Below, in pieces: positions 27,873 to 39,554 of a stretch of DNA of 64,000 nucleotides. Made by a program: the position numbers and the translations under genes. Numbering within the stretch: the stretch's first letter is position 1; each line of letters opens with the position of its first letter. This stretch comes from Rhizobium sophorae (GTDB lineage Bacteria; Pseudomonadota; Alphaproteobacteria; Rhizobiales; Rhizobiaceae): assembly GCF_013087515.1 (NCBI RefSeq), contig NZ_JABFCN010000014.1, forward strand, positions 99,742 to 163,741, in the 5' to 3' direction. Below the pieces are notes generated by a model. The model did no database searches. It was not told the DNA's origin and saw only the letters and a list, made by a program, of their open reading frames with translations.

Positions 27873-28716
27873 GCATCGAGGCGATTTCCCCCGCATCTCT
27901 CGGCTGGCGTCGGTTCTTCGGTCGGCGGCCGATGCTTGCCGTCGGTGCCGGTCTGCTGCTGTTCTTCGTTCTGCTGGCGATCGGCGCGCCCATCGTCGCG
28001 CCTTACGACCCGATCATGCAGAATGCCGAGGTCCGCCTACAGGCGCCTTCATTGTTGCATCCCTTCGGTACCGACAATTTCGGCCGCGATATCCTCTCCC
28101 GCGTTATCTGGGGCGCACGCCTCGACCTGCAGATGGCGCTGATCGGCGTCATCTTCCCCTTCGTGATCGGCACGACAGTCGGCACGATCGCCGGCTTCTT
28201 CGGCGGGATCGTCGATGCGCTGTTCATGCGCCTCGTCGATATCATCCTCGCCTTCCCCTTCCTGGTGCTGATGCTGTCGATCATCGCGATCCTCGGCCCG
28301 GGCCTTGGCAGTTTCTATATCGCCATGGCGCTGGTCGGCTGGGTCTCCTATGCGCGGCTGATCCGGGCGCAGATGCTGGTGCTGAAAGGCAGCGACTATG
28401 CCGTTGCCGCTGTCAGCCTCGGCTTCAGCCGCCCGCGCATCATGTTCCGCCACCTGTTGCCGAACGCGATCGCCGGCTCGATCGTCTTTTCGATGTCCGA
28501 TGCGACCCTGGTGCTGCTTAGCGGCGCTGCTGTCAGCTATCTCGGCCTCGGCGTCCAGCCGCCGATCGCCGAATGGGGCGTCATGGTCGCGGAAGGACAG
28601 AGCTTCATCACCACGGCATGGTGGATCACTTTGTTTCCCGGCCTCTCCATCGTCTGCCTCGCCTTCGGCTTCAGCATGTTGGGCGATGCGCTCGGCGAAC
28701 TGCTGGGGGTGCATGA

Positions 28717-28720
<4 letters not shown>
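27869..28720 (+). CDS. Peptide-type ABC transporter permease (DppC-like)
   Basis: 283 residues. After a short cytoplasmic N-terminus come the N-terminal helix, the DppC signature APYDPIMQNAEVRLQAPS, HPFGTDNFGRDILSR, and the EAA loop VAAVSLGFSRPRIMFRHLLPN, then a C-terminus ending LGDALGELLG. Six membrane helices. ATGA overlaps with both neighbours show tight translational coupling in the transporter operon. Confidence 0.93.
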
Positions 28721-30426
<1,706 letters not shown>

Positions 30427-30445
30427 CAACGAAGGGAACGAACTC

Positions 30446-31960
30446 ATGACAAACAGGTGGAAATCAATTGGGCTTGCAGCCCTGCTCGCCGGTCTGACGC
30501 TCAGCGCAAGCTATGCCGAGGCCGCCGGCGTGCTCACCATCGGCCGCCGCGAGGATTCGACGACATTCGATCCGATCAAGACCGCGCAGAACATCGACAA
30601 CTGGGTGTTCTCCAACGTCTACGACGTGCTGATCCGCGTCGACAAGACAGGCACGAAACTGGAGCCGGGGCTTGCCGAAAGCTGGACCACCTCAGATGAC
30701 GGGCTGACCTACACGTTCAAGATCCGCGACGCAAAATTCTCGGACGGTTCGCCGCTGACGGCGGAAGACGCGGCCTACAGCCTGCTGCGCATCCGCGATG
30801 ACGCCGCTTCGCTCTGGAGCGATTCCTACAAGGTGATCGACACGGCGGTGGCGACCGACGCGCACACGCTGACGATCCAGCTCAAGAACCAGTCCGCGCC
30901 GTTCCTGTCGACGCTGGCGCTGCCGAATGCCTCGGTCATCTCCAAGAAGGGCATGGAATCGCTTGGTCCCGATGCCTATGGCGAAAAGCCGATCGCATCC
31001 GGCGCCTTCGTGGTCGAGGAATGGCGACGCGGCGACCGCGTCATTCTCAAGAAGAACCCGAACTTCTGGCAGGCCGACCGCGTCAAGCTCGACGGCGTCG
31101 AGTGGATCTCGGTGCCCGACGACAACACCCGTATGCTGAACGTTCAGGCCGGCGAGCTGGATACGGCGATCTTCGTTCCCTTTTCTCGTGTCGAGGAACT
31201 GAAGAAGGACCCGAACCTCAACGTCGATATCGATGCTTCGACGCGCGAGGATCATCTTCTGATCAACCATGCGCATGGCGCGCTCGGCAAGAAGGAAGTC
31301 CGCCAGGCGCTGGATCTTGCGATCGACAAGAAGGCGATCGTCGATACCGTCACCTTCGGCCAGGGCACGGTCGCCAATTCCTACGTTCCGAAGGGCGCGC
31401 TCTACTACTATGCCGACAATCTGCAGCGGCCTTATGATCCCGAAAAGGCAAAGGAGATGCTGGCCGCCGCCGGCGCCTCGGACCTGACGCTGAATTATCT
31501 GGTGCGCGCCGGCGACGAAGTCGACGAACAGACGGCCGTGCTGGTCCAGCAGCAGCTGCAGAAGGCCGGCATCACGGCCAATCTGCAGAAAGTTGATCCG
31601 AGCCAGGAATGGGACATGATCGTTGCCGGCGACTACGATGTTTCGGTCAACTACTGGACCAACGACATTCTCGACCCGGACCAGAAGACCACCTTCGTCC
31701 TCGGCCACGATTCCAACAACAACTATTCGACCAATTACAAGAACGAAGCGGTGAAGGAACTGGTGGCCAAGGCACGTCTCGAGCTCGACCCGAAGAAGCG
31801 CGAACAGATGTATGTCGATCTGCAGAAGATGGCCAAGGACGACGTCAACTGGATCGACCTCTATTACAGCCCCTATATCAACGTCTCGCGCAAGAATATC
31901 GAGAATTTCTACCAGAACCCGCTCGGCCGTTTCTTCCTGGAAGATACGGTCAAGAACTGA
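30446..31960 (+). CDS. Peptide-type ABC transporter substrate-binding protein (DppA/OppA family)
   Basis: 504 residues with a Sec signal peptide (cleavage near residue 26, after SYAEAA). The mature protein shows the SBP_bac_5 pattern: DSTTFDPIKTAQNID, AESWTTSDDGLTYTFKIRD, SGAFVVEEWRRGDRVILKKN, EVRQALDLAIDKKAI and a C-terminal FYQNPLGRFF. Periplasmic receptor that sets the specificity of the transporter. A ribosome-binding site (GAAGGGAAC) precedes the ATG, 19 bp after the ATPase gene. In the related Pseudomonas PipR locus a peptide-type transporter brings in the signal, so this protein is a prime candidate for ligand tests. Confidence 0.93.
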   Translation: MTNRWKSIGLAALLAGLTLSASYAEAAGVLTIGRREDSTTFDPIKTAQNIDNWVFSNVYDVLIRVDKTGTKLEPGLAESWTTSDDGLTYTFKIRDAKFSDGSPLTAEDAAYSLLRIRDDAASLWSDSYKVIDTAVATDAHTLTIQLKNQSAPFLSTLALPNASVISKKGMESLGPDAYGEKPIASGAFVVEEWRRGDRVILKKNPNFWQADRVKLDGVEWISVPDDNTRMLNVQAGELDTAIFVPFSRVEELKKDPNLNVDIDASTREDHLLINHAHGALGKKEVRQALDLAIDKKAIVDTVTFGQGTVANSYVPKGALYYYADNLQRPYDPEKAKEMLAAAGASDLTLNYLVRAGDEVDEQTAVLVQQQLQKAGITANLQKVDPSQEWDMIVAGDYDVSVNYWTNDILDPDQKTTFVLGHDSNNNYSTNYKNEAVKELVAKARLELDPKKREQMYVDLQKMAKDDVNWIDLYYSPYINVSRKNIENFYQNPLGRFFLEDTVKN

Positions 31961-31978
31961 GTTCGGGCAGCATGTAAA

Positions 31979-32007
31979 TGCTCCGCCGTCGTAAGGGCGG
32001 CGGAGCA
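31979..32007. terminator. Hairpin terminator between convergent transporter operon and YghU-like gene
   Basis: A perfect 10-bp stem (TGCTCCGCCG / CGGCGGAGCA) with a 9-nt loop lies 18 bp after the binding-protein stop codon, followed by GTATTTATT. Being symmetrical and between convergent genes, it may end transcripts from both sides. Confidence 0.75.
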
Positions 32008-32044
32008 GTATTTATTGCTGCGACACGTGGCTGATGCAGCTTGC

Positions 32045-32920
32045 TTACTCGGCGGCCGCGAGCTTGTCCTGCGTTCTGGTGTCGAAGTCGCTGGCGTCGT
32101 GGCGCTCGTGCAACTGGCTCGAGGGCTCGCCGGAGAGGCGGTTGACCATCCGGCCGCGTTGCACGGCCGGCCGGCTGTGAATGGTGTCGGCCCAGCGCAG
32201 CACGTTCTTATAGTCCTCGACCTGCAGAAACTCGGCTGCGCCGTAGGTCCACCCCTTCACCAACCCGCCATACCAGGGCCAGACGGCAATATCGGCGATC
32301 GTATATTCGCTGCCTGCCAGATACTCGCTTTCGGCCAGGCGACGATCGAGCACGTCGAGTTGACGCTTCACTTCCATGGCGAAGCGGTCGATCGCATATT
32401 CGATCTTCGTCGGCGCATAGGCATAGAAATGGCCGAAGCCGCCGCCGAGATAGGGTGCGCTTCCCATCTGCCAGAACAGCCAGGACAGGCATTCGGCACG
32501 CGCACTCGGCTCGGTCGGCAGGAAGGCGCCGAACTTCTCGGCGAGATAGGTAAGGATGGCACCGGATTCGAAGACACGGATCGGCTTTGGCCCGCTGCGG
32601 TCCATCAGCGCCGGGATCTTGGAGTTGGGATTGACTGCGACGAAGCCGCTTCCGAACTGATCGCCATCGCCGATCTTGATCAGCCAGGCGTCATACTCCG
32701 CACCTTCATGGCCAAGGGCCAGCAGTTCCTCGAGCATGACCGTGACCTTCTGGCCGTTCGGCGTTCCGAGCGAATAGAGCTGCAGCGGATGGCGGCCGAT
32801 CGGAAGCTCCTTGTCATGCGTCGGTCCCGCGATCGGCCGATTGATGCTGGCGAATTGGCCGCCATTCGCCTTGTTCCAGGTCCAGACCTTCGGGGGTGTA
32901 TAGTCGGGAGAACCGCTCAT
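32045..32920 (-). CDS. yghU: YghU-type glutathione transferase / disulfide-bond oxidoreductase
   Basis: 291 residues, nu-class glutathione transferase. Shows the family start YTPPKVWTWNKANGGQFASI, RPIAGPTHDKELP, the thioredoxin-like domain with LYSLGTPNGQKVTVMLEE, VNPNSKIPAL, the glutathione-binding FESGAILTYLAEKFG, and a helical C-terminal domain with FYAYAP and TIADIAVWPWYG. In E. coli YghU uses two glutathione molecules and reduces disulfides and peroxides. Cytoplasmic. It lies convergent to the peptide transporter and is probably independent of it. Confidence 0.9.
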   Translation of the reverse strand: MSGSPDYTPPKVWTWNKANGGQFASINRPIAGPTHDKELPIGRHPLQLYSLGTPNGQKVTVMLEELLALGHEGAEYDAWLIKIGDGDQFGSGFVAVNPNSKIPALMDRSGPKPIRVFESGAILTYLAEKFGAFLPTEPSARAECLSWLFWQMGSAPYLGGGFGHFYAYAPTKIEYAIDRFAMEVKRQLDVLDRRLAESEYLAGSEYTIADIAVWPWYGGLVKGWTYGAAEFLQVEDYKNVLRWADTIHSRPAVQRGRMVNRLSGEPSSQLHERHDASDFDTRTQDKLAAAE

Positions 32921-33075
32921 CTTTCAAACTCCTGGCATTGGTCAGACAGAGTGCGACGCCGGTTGGGTTGCCGCATTTTTCCTGACATAGCAGAGGCGAT
33001 GAGGTTTTGTCACAGGTGTCGGCGCGGTTTCACGCAATCGTCAGAGTTTTCGCAAGGCTGAAGAAAACGGCTGCT

Positions 33076-34154
33076 TCAGGCATCCGCCCCGGGAAGACGC
33101 CTGCCTGTTGCCGCTAAAAACAGGTGTTCGCTGGGGGCCCGCAAGGCGAAGCGGATGGTGTCGCCAGGCCTTACGGCAATGCGTTCGCGAGACAGCATGT
33201 TGACGTTTTCTTCGCCGATTCGGGCGACGACCTGTGTCTCTGCCCCTGTCGGCTCGACGACGACGATCTTCGCCGGCGTTCCCTCGTCGGCGATGACGAA
33301 CTGTTCCGGCCTGATGCCGTAGATGAGTTCTTCACCGGGATCGGCTGTGCCGGGACGCAGCGACAGTGGCATGGCGACGCCGCTGTTCGTGCGGAAGATC
33401 GAAGGGGCGTCGGCCTGGATGCGGCCCTTGAGCAGGTTCATCGGCGGCATGCCGATGAAACCGGCGACGAAGGTGGTTGCGGGGCGATCATAGATCTCCA
33501 ACGGAGTTCCGATCTGCTCGACGATGCCGTCACGCATGACGACGATGCGGTCGGCCATGGTCATCGCTTCGGTCTGGTCGTGGGTGACGTAGACGGTGGT
33601 GATCTTCAGCCGCTGGTGAAGCTCCTTGATCTCGGCGCGCATCGCCACGCGCAGCTTGGCGTCGAGATTGGAAAGCGGTTCGTCGAAGAGGAACACTTTC
33701 GGATCGCGTACGATCGCGCGGCCCATGGCGACGCGCTGACGCCGGCCGCCTGAGAGATGGCGCGGGTGGCGGTCGAGATAGGGTTCCAGCGCCAGGATCT
33801 TTGCGGCGGATGCACCCGGCGGCCGATCTCGTCCTTGGCCGTACCGCGCAGCTTCAGGGAAAAGCCCATATTCTCGGCCACCGTCAGATGCGGATAGAGC
33901 GCATAGCTCTGGAACACCACGGCAATGTCGCGCTCCTTCGACGGCATGTCGTTGACCATGCGGCCGCCGATCGAAAGCCGGCCGCCCGAGATCGACTCCA
34001 GGCCGGCGATCATGCGCAGCAGCGTGGACTTGCCGCAGCCGGAGGGTCCGACAAGCACGATGAATTCGCCATCTTCGATATCGACGTCGACGCCGTGGAT
34101 AACCGGCAGGCTGCCGTAGGACTTGCGGATGTTGTGAAGCGCGATCGACGCCAT
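33076..34154 (-). pseudogene. Frameshifted MalK/UgpC-type sugar ABC ATPase
   Basis: The start at 34154 ([13 protein letters not shown]) gives Walker [12 protein letters not shown] and a normal domain up to [12 protein letters not shown]. Near 33808 the frame changes, and the protein continues as [40 protein letters not shown] and the MalK-type regulatory C-terminus (GIRPEQF) to 33076. Adding one base restores a 359-residue protein of normal family length. Either the operon has lost its ATPase here, or the base is a sequencing error; many rhizobial sugar importers can borrow another ATPase. Last gene of the operon that starts at 38764. Confidence 0.8.
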
Positions 34155-34188
34155 GACGATATTCCCTCCCCCACGAGACAGGATGATT

Positions 34189-34569
34189 TCAGGCTGCGCC
34201 CTCGCCTTCATGATTGACCGCCGTCCGGGTGCCGGAGGAGAACATGATCAAGGCGAAGAGCGGTTCGGTACCGAGCGCGCGCGCCCAGTGACGGACATTG
34301 CGGGGAATTCGGATCGCGTCGCCGGCTTCGAGACGGTAGAGTGCATCGCCGAGCTTGTGCTCGCAATGGCCGGAAACGACGTAGAGAATTTCCTCACAAT
34401 CCGGATGCGAGTGCAGTTGGTTGCGCTCGCCGGGATTGATCCGGCAGGTGCCGAAGGTCATCTCGGCGCCGGGCGTGCCGTCGCCGGTGATCTTCCAATT
34501 GAGTTCGCCCCATGTGGTCGGCATGAATTCGCCGCCGGCTTTCCTGAAAATGACATCGCTATCGCTCAA
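34189..34569 (-). CDS. Small cupin-domain protein
   Basis: 126 residues from TTG 34569, which has a strong GGGAGGA about 5 nt upstream; the frame is open further up without a ribosome-binding site. Single cupin barrel with the metal-binding pattern [19 protein letters not shown] (two His and a Glu) and a later RHWARALG. Probably binds or isomerises a sugar-derived compound, or acts as a sensor; no specific reaction can be assigned. Located between the Gfo/Idh oxidoreductase and the ATPase of the sugar ABC operon. Confidence 0.85.
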   Translation of the reverse strand: MSDSDVIFRKAGGEFMPTTWGELNWKITGDGTPGAEMTFGTCRINPGERNQLHSHPDCEEILYVVSGHCEHKLGDALYRLEAGDAIRIPRNVRHWARALGTEPLFALIMFSSGTRTAVNHEGEGAA

Positions 34570-34585
34570 GGCTGTTCCTCCCCTG

Positions 34586-35677
34586 TCAGAGATTGGTGGT
34601 GACGCCGGCATCCGCGCGTCTGTAGAATTCGAAGAGCTTCATGATCTCGCTGGCGATTTCGAGCGTGCCCCTGGAGATCGGCGTGCCGGAGAGGATCGCA
34701 TCGGTCAGATGCAGGATTTCGGGCACATAACCGAGATAAAACAGGTTGTTGTTGTAGAGCTGGCCGAGCGAATGCTCCGGCTCGTAAAACAGCGCCGCAT
34801 TCTCGTCCGGCTGGATGAAGCTTGCGGCGCGGCCATAGGACGGCAGGTCGGCCTTGCGGAAGTAAGTCAGCCGGCTGCCGTTTTCGACGATGGCGTTGGC
34901 GCCTTCGCCGATAATCTCGACCCGCTCGAAGATGCTGCCGCCGGACTGGCCGGCGGCAAGGTGCAGCGTGCCGATCGCCCCGGAGCGGAAGCGCAGGCTG
35001 GTAATGGTCGCGCCCGTCAGCGCTTCCCATTCATAACCAGCGCGTTCGATCTCGCCGCCGAGGAAGTTGAGGATCGCGCCCGGATGATAGATATGGTCGA
35101 GGAAGCTCTGCATCTTGACGAGATTGGCGCGGTCTTCTGGGCTCGGCAGGCTCTGGGGATAGCGGACATTGATCGAGGTCAGCCGGCCGAAACCGGGCGA
35201 GCCGATCAGATCCTTCAGCTTCTCGATGGTCGGGAAGAAGGTCTTCTTGAGACCGGTCATCACCATGCGGCCGGCCGCGGCACTTGCCGCCTGCAGCCTT
35301 TCGATATCGGCAAGGCTTGCCGCCGTCGGCTTCTCCATCCAGACGTGAGCGCCCGCGGCAAGCGCGTCGAGCGCCAGATCGGTTGCCTGCACCCGGCCGT
35401 CAGGATGATAGGCGGTGACGAGAAAGACCAGATCCGGCTTTTCCAGTGCGAGCATTTCGCGATGATCGGTATAGGCTTTCCCGGCGCCGAAAAGTTTGGC
35501 GAATTTCTCGGCGCGGCCGAGATCGAGATCGCAGATGCCGGCAAGTTCGACCGGCGCGTAACGCAGCGCCGGATAGACATTGCGATAGGCATGGCCGCCG
35601 GCGCCGATGAAGCAGGCCTTGATATGGTGGTCGTATTCGAAGTTGTAGCGGATTTCCCGCTGGACATGATGCGACAT
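34586..35677 (-). CDS. Gfo/Idh/MocA-family oxidoreductase
   Basis: 363 residues. N-terminal Rossmann domain (FIGAGGHAYRNVYPALRY, AGICDLDLGRAEKFA) with the family motif EKPTAAS; C-terminal alpha/beta domain with FLDHIYHPGAILNFLGG, where Asp and His are candidate catalytic residues. NAD(P)-dependent dehydrogenase of a sugar, sugar acid or cyclitol. It starts 2 bp before the permease stop and is part of the sugar ABC operon, so it probably acts on the imported compound. Confidence 0.9.
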   Translation of the reverse strand: MSHHVQREIRYNFEYDHHIKACFIGAGGHAYRNVYPALRYAPVELAGICDLDLGRAEKFAKLFGAGKAYTDHREMLALEKPDLVFLVTAYHPDGRVQATDLALDALAAGAHVWMEKPTAASLADIERLQAASAAAGRMVMTGLKKTFFPTIEKLKDLIGSPGFGRLTSINVRYPQSLPSPEDRANLVKMQSFLDHIYHPGAILNFLGGEIERAGYEWEALTGATITSLRFRSGAIGTLHLAAGQSGGSIFERVEIIGEGANAIVENGSRLTYFRKADLPSYGRAASFIQPDENAALFYEPEHSLGQLYNNNLFYLGYVPEILHLTDAILSGTPISRGTLEIASEIMKLFEFYRRADAGVTTNL

Positions 35678-35679
35678 GG

Positions 35680-36507
35680 TCAGCCCTTGATTGCTCCCTG
35701 CGTCAGCCCCTCGGTGAAGCGGCGCTGCATCAGGATGTAGAGAAGAATGATCGGCAGGAATGAAATGACGGTCCCGGAAAAGACCAGGCGATAGTCGGAA
35801 GCATAGGTGCTGGCGAAACGGACCAGCCCGAGCGGCAGCGTCTGTACCTGGGGACTGATCAGCACGATCAGCGGCAGGAAAAAGTCGTTCCAGGTGGAGA
35901 GCGCGCTGATGATGACGAGCGCCTGCACCGCCGGCGTCGAGATCGGCAGAAAGACCTTGGTGAGGATCTGGAAATGCGAAGCGCCGTCTATCTTGGCAGC
36001 CTCGATCAGATCATCAGGCACGCCGATGAAGAAGCTCCGCATCAGGAAGATGCCGAAGGGAATGCCGTTGCTCACCTGCACCAGGACGATGCCGGTCAGC
36101 GTGTTGACGAGATTGAGCCCGAAAAGCACCTGGTAGAGCGGGATAACGATCGCCTGGACCGGCACCGTCAAGCCGAGGATGAAGGCGTAGAACAACCATT
36201 CCCGGCCGGGAAAACGGATCTTGGCAAGCGCATAGCCGGCCGGCGCGCAGGTGATCAGCGACAGGACGACGACGCCGATGAGGTTGATGAGGCTGTTGCC
36301 GACGAGTTCGCCGAACCCGCCGATCTGCCATGCATCCAGATAGTTCCGCCACATCAGGTCGGCGGGCCAGGTGAAGGGGTCGGCCTGGCCGATCTCGGCC
36401 TCGGTCTTGAAACTCGAGACCACCAGCCAGATGAAGGGGGCAAGGATCAGGATCAATGCCGGGGTCAGCGCCAGCGCCACCGGCCATTCGCGATTACGGA
36501 CGCTCAT
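35680..36507 (-). CDS. Sugar-type ABC transporter permease (MalG-like)
   Basis: 275 residues from ATG 36507, which overlaps the upstream permease stop by 4 bp. Six membrane helices; EAA loop DLIEAAKIDGASHFQILTKV, and the typical end LPLGLVRF, then RRFTEGLTQGAIKG. CUT1-type inner-membrane component working with the MalF-like permease and a MalK-type ATPase. Confidence 0.92.
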   Translation of the reverse strand: MSVRNREWPVALALTPALILILAPFIWLVVSSFKTEAEIGQADPFTWPADLMWRNYLDAWQIGGFGELVGNSLINLIGVVVLSLITCAPAGYALAKIRFPGREWLFYAFILGLTVPVQAIVIPLYQVLFGLNLVNTLTGIVLVQVSNGIPFGIFLMRSFFIGVPDDLIEAAKIDGASHFQILTKVFLPISTPAVQALVIISALSTWNDFFLPLIVLISPQVQTLPLGLVRFASTYASDYRLVFSGTVISFLPIILLYILMQRRFTEGLTQGAIKG

Positions 36508-37451
36508 TGCGAAAGCCTCGCGCGCCAGCGGTTGAAGACGATGGTGATGGTGATCGCAAGCAGGCTGAGCAAGATGCAGAGCACCGCCGCAAGCCCGTGG
36601 TCCTGGGACTGGAAAGCAAGCCGGTAGATGTAGGTGGTGATCAGCTCGCTCTGATAGAACGGCCCGCCATTGGTCATGACGAAGACGGTGGCGAAACCCT
36701 TCAGCCCGTTGATCATCGCCAGCGAGACGACGAAGGTCGTGACCTCGCGTAGCCCCGGCAGCGTCACGTAGATCAGCTTCTGGAAGGCGTTGGCGCCGTC
36801 CACTTCGGCCGCGTCGTAGAGCGAGTGGTCGATGTTCTGCAGACCGGCGATGAACAGCAGCATGTAAAGGCCGAAGCCCTGCCACGAGCTTGCGACATTG
36901 ACGGAAAAGAGCACCAAAGCGGGATCGGAAAGCCACCCTTGCGTGAAGGCGCCGAGCCCGATCCGCGTCAGGGCCGTATTCAGCAGGCCGAAGAAGGGAT
37001 CGTAGATATTGGCCCAGATGACGCCGACCACCGCCAGCGACACCAGATGCGGCAGGAAGAAGGCGGTTCGGAAGAAGATCTGGGTGATCCGCAGCCTGCT
37101 GACGGCAAGCGCCAGCAGGAGGCCAAGCCCGCCTGCCATCACCACATGATAGGCCAGCCAGAGGAAGGTATGGACGAGGCTCTTCCAGACGATCGGATCC
37201 TGTGCCGCCTTGGCATAGTTGTCGAAGCCGACGAAGCTGGCGGAGGTATTGAAGCCGGCGGAGCTGTTGAAGCTCAGCCAGAAGGTGGCGGCGATCGGCA
37301 GTAAGGTGAAGACGGCATAAAGGGCGAGCGCCGGCGCCATCAGCCACAATGCGGTGCGGGCATCGCCATCGGATGAACCATCAGATGAGGCGGCCCCAGC
37401 CGTCCGGCGTTCGGACATACGGGCGGACAGGCCGCCCGTATGTCCCGCCAT
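36504..37451 (-). CDS. Sugar-type ABC transporter permease (MalF-like)
   Basis: About 315 residues. A Ser/Ala-rich cytoplasmic N-terminus is followed by six helices (LMAPALALYAVFTLLPIAAT first) and the EAA loop YDAAEVDGANAFQKLIYVTL. The start is uncertain: ATG 37451 has AGGGA upstream, ATG 37418 would give a shorter N-terminus, and a GTG at 37511 would overlap the binding-protein stop (TAGTG) and couple translation. The next gene overlaps by 4 bp. Confidence 0.88.
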   Translation of the reverse strand: MAGHTGGLSARMSERRTAGAASSDGSSDGDARTALWLMAPALALYAVFTLLPIAATFWLSFNSSAGFNTSASFVGFDNYAKAAQDPIVWKSLVHTFLWLAYHVVMAGGLGLLLALAVSRLRITQIFFRTAFFLPHLVSLAVVGVIWANIYDPFFGLLNTALTRIGLGAFTQGWLSDPALVLFSVNVASSWQGFGLYMLLFIAGLQNIDHSLYDAAEVDGANAFQKLIYVTLPGLREVTTFVVSLAMINGLKGFATVFVMTNGGPFYQSELITTYIYRLAFQSQDHGLAAVLCILLSLLAITITIVFNRWRARLSQ

Positions 37452-37510
37452 GGCAGGCGCATCCCTGAGTGGAGCCACGACCTTGCTTCCGGGCGTTTCT
37501 GGAATGACCA

Positions 37511-38764
37511 CTATTTCGCCTCTGCCATCTTCGCCTGGATCTGCTTCATGCCTTCCTCGCCGCCGATCTGGCCGGAGATCAGGCCCTGGATGACCTGAAA
37601 ATAGGTGTCGAGCACCGGCCCGGGCAGATAGACGCTCGGATTGTAGCCGACGCCGCCGGCGGCAGCGGCGAAGATGTCCTTCAGCACTGGTGTCGGCGGC
37701 TCGACGCCGGGGATTTCGCGCGGATAGATCATCGTGCTTGCCGGGTCCTGCGCGCGCTTCTTCATCACCGCATCCGACAGCATGAAGTCGATCCACTTCA
37801 TTGCGAGTTCCGGCTGCCTGGAATTGACCGGCACCAGCCAGCTCCAGCCGACACCGCCGGTCGGTATCGCTGCACCCTTGATGTCGGAAGGCATGGGTGC
37901 GTAACCGGCGTTGGCGAGGTCATAGCCAGCCTTGCGGGCATTGGCGGTGAACCACGGGCCGGCGACGAACATCGCCGCGCGTTTGTTGAACCAGAGGCGC
38001 GAAGCGCCGTCGAGATCGAGGCCGGCCATTTCCTTCTTGATGTAGCCCGCCTCGACCAGCTTCTGCAGCCGGATGGCGCCGGCGGCGACCGAAGGTTCGT
38101 CCCAGGCGATCTCGCGGCGCAGCGCCTTGCCGATTGCCTCCTTGCCGCTCGCCGATTGTAGCAGATTGCCGAAGAGGTGGCCGGCGCTGCCGGTGGTGCG
38201 AGGACCGATGGCGATCGGATGCAGACCGGTCTCATGGATCGATTTCATCAGCGCTTCGAATTCGGTCCAGGTCGCCGGGATCTTCCAGCCGGCCTTTTCG
38301 AAAATATCCTTGTGATACCAGATGCCCAATGCATCGAGGCCATCGGGAACCTCGTAGATCTCACCGCCGAACTGGCCCTTCAGCTCGGTGTAGAGCCAGG
38401 GATAGATCTCGTCCTTCCAGCCGCGTATTTCATATTGCTCGGTGAGCGGAGTGACCTGCTTGGCATTCCTGACGACGCTGATGCGGCCGATGCCGGAATT
38501 GGTGAGGATCACATCCGGGCCGGCATCCGACTGGATCGCCGCCTGCACCGCGCCGTTGCTGATCGTCCCGGTCGGCGGCATGAATTCGACGGTGACGCCG
38601 GGATTGGCCTTTTCGAAATCGGCCTTGATGCCGTTCCACAGCTGCGCTACCAGCGGTTCGGTGATCTGCTCCGGGCCCCACATCTTCAGGGTTTCGGCAT
38701 GCGCCAGCGAACTTGCGGCGATCATCGCCACTAGCGCCGTGCTGCGGGCAAGAAATTTCAGCAT
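37511..38764 (-). CDS. Sugar-type ABC transporter substrate-binding protein
   Basis: 417 residues from ATG 38764 with a strong GAGGAGGGAG ribosome-binding site. Sec signal peptide with cleavage after SSLAHA (about residue 22). SBP_bac_1 pattern: LKMWGPEQITEPLVAQLWNG, GPDVILTNSGIGRI, DALGIWYHKDIFEKAGW, PATWTEFEALM and a late MLSDAVMKK. First gene of the operon binding protein, permease, permease, Gfo/Idh, cupin, ATPase. The bound compound is probably a carbohydrate or sugar acid; nothing in the sequence fixes which. Confidence 0.92.
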   Translation of the reverse strand: MLKFLARSTALVAMIAASSLAHAETLKMWGPEQITEPLVAQLWNGIKADFEKANPGVTVEFMPPTGTISNGAVQAAIQSDAGPDVILTNSGIGRISVVRNAKQVTPLTEQYEIRGWKDEIYPWLYTELKGQFGGEIYEVPDGLDALGIWYHKDIFEKAGWKIPATWTEFEALMKSIHETGLHPIAIGPRTTGSAGHLFGNLLQSASGKEAIGKALRREIAWDEPSVAAGAIRLQKLVEAGYIKKEMAGLDLDGASRLWFNKRAAMFVAGPWFTANARKAGYDLANAGYAPMPSDIKGAAIPTGGVGWSWLVPVNSRQPELAMKWIDFMLSDAVMKKRAQDPASTMIYPREIPGVEPPTPVLKDIFAAAAGGVGYNPSVYLPGPVLDTYFQVIQGLISGQIGGEEGMKQIQAKMAEAK

Positions 38765-38858
38765 TGCTCCCTCCTCTTGGGGCCGCTCCACGGCCACGTT
38801 TTTCGATTGCTGAAAAGGAGACCTCCCTCTCCTTCATTCCACCTGGCGTTCCATTCGG

Positions 38859-39533
38859 TTAACGCGCCGGATTCTCCTTCTGAAACCGCGCCATGACGGC
38901 CTGCTGGACATCGCTGATATGCGCATGCATCAGCGCCTTTGCGCGCGGGATGTCGCGCGCCCGGAACGCCTGCAGGATCTGATCGCGCTCCTCGGCCGCC
39001 CTTTCGGCCAGATCGCGGCTCTCATTGGCGATCGAGCGGCAGATCTGGATCTGCAGCGCGAGCCGCGCTAGCGTTTCGATCAGCGGCGCGCTTCCCGAAA
39101 GTTCGGCGATGGTCTCGTGAAACTCCTTGTCGCGGATGCCGTAGGTCGCCATGTCGCCGCGGCGGAGTGCCGCCACCGCCTCATCCAGCATGCGTTCGAA
39201 GCCGGCGATATGCCGGTCGCTCATCTGCGGAACGGCAAGTTCGACCGCGAAGCATTCGAGTGTCTTGCGAAGCTCGTAGAGGTCGTCGATCTCCTTTGGC
39301 GTGAAACTGCGCACGAAGAAGCCGCGATAAGGCTTGATCTCGATCAGCCCTTCCTTGGCGAGCGTGCCGATTGCCTCGCGAAACGGTGTGCGGCTGACCT
39401 GCAGGCGTTCCGTCAGTTCCTTTTCGTCGATCGAGACGCCGCTCGGCAGCTCGCCGGAGACGATCAGGCGAACGATTTCCTCGTAGATCCGCTCGCGAAG
39501 GGTGAGGTGGCGCGGTGCGTTCATGGTCTCCAT
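38859..39533 (-). CDS. GntR-family regulator, FadR/FCD subgroup
   Basis: About 224 residues from ATG 39533 (ATG 39524 is an alternative). N-terminal winged helix with RERIYEEIVRLIVSGELP and LTERLQVSRTPFREAIGTLA, and a C-terminal all-helical FCD ligand domain (YELRKTLECFAVELA, DKEFHETIAEL, HAHISDVQQAV) with the His residues that usually hold a metal. Probably represses the ABC operon downstream and the divergent Tm-1-like genes until a pathway compound is bound. The AT-rich gap between the divergent genes holds a likely operator. Confidence 0.9.
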   Translation of the reverse strand: METMNAPRHLTLRERIYEEIVRLIVSGELPSGVSIDEKELTERLQVSRTPFREAIGTLAKEGLIEIKPYRGFFVRSFTPKEIDDLYELRKTLECFAVELAVPQMSDRHIAGFERMLDEAVAALRRGDMATYGIRDKEFHETIAELSGSAPLIETLARLALQIQICRSIANESRDLAERAAEERDQILQAFRARDIPRAKALMHAHISDVQQAVMARFQKENPAR

Positions 39534-39554
39534 TTCCGTCTGGCGTTCGTGATT

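Noticed and set aside
34421..35740. 439-codon plus-strand frame opposite the Gfo/Idh gene
   Set aside because: Antisense shadow; the minus-strand gene is well supported by motifs and operon structure.
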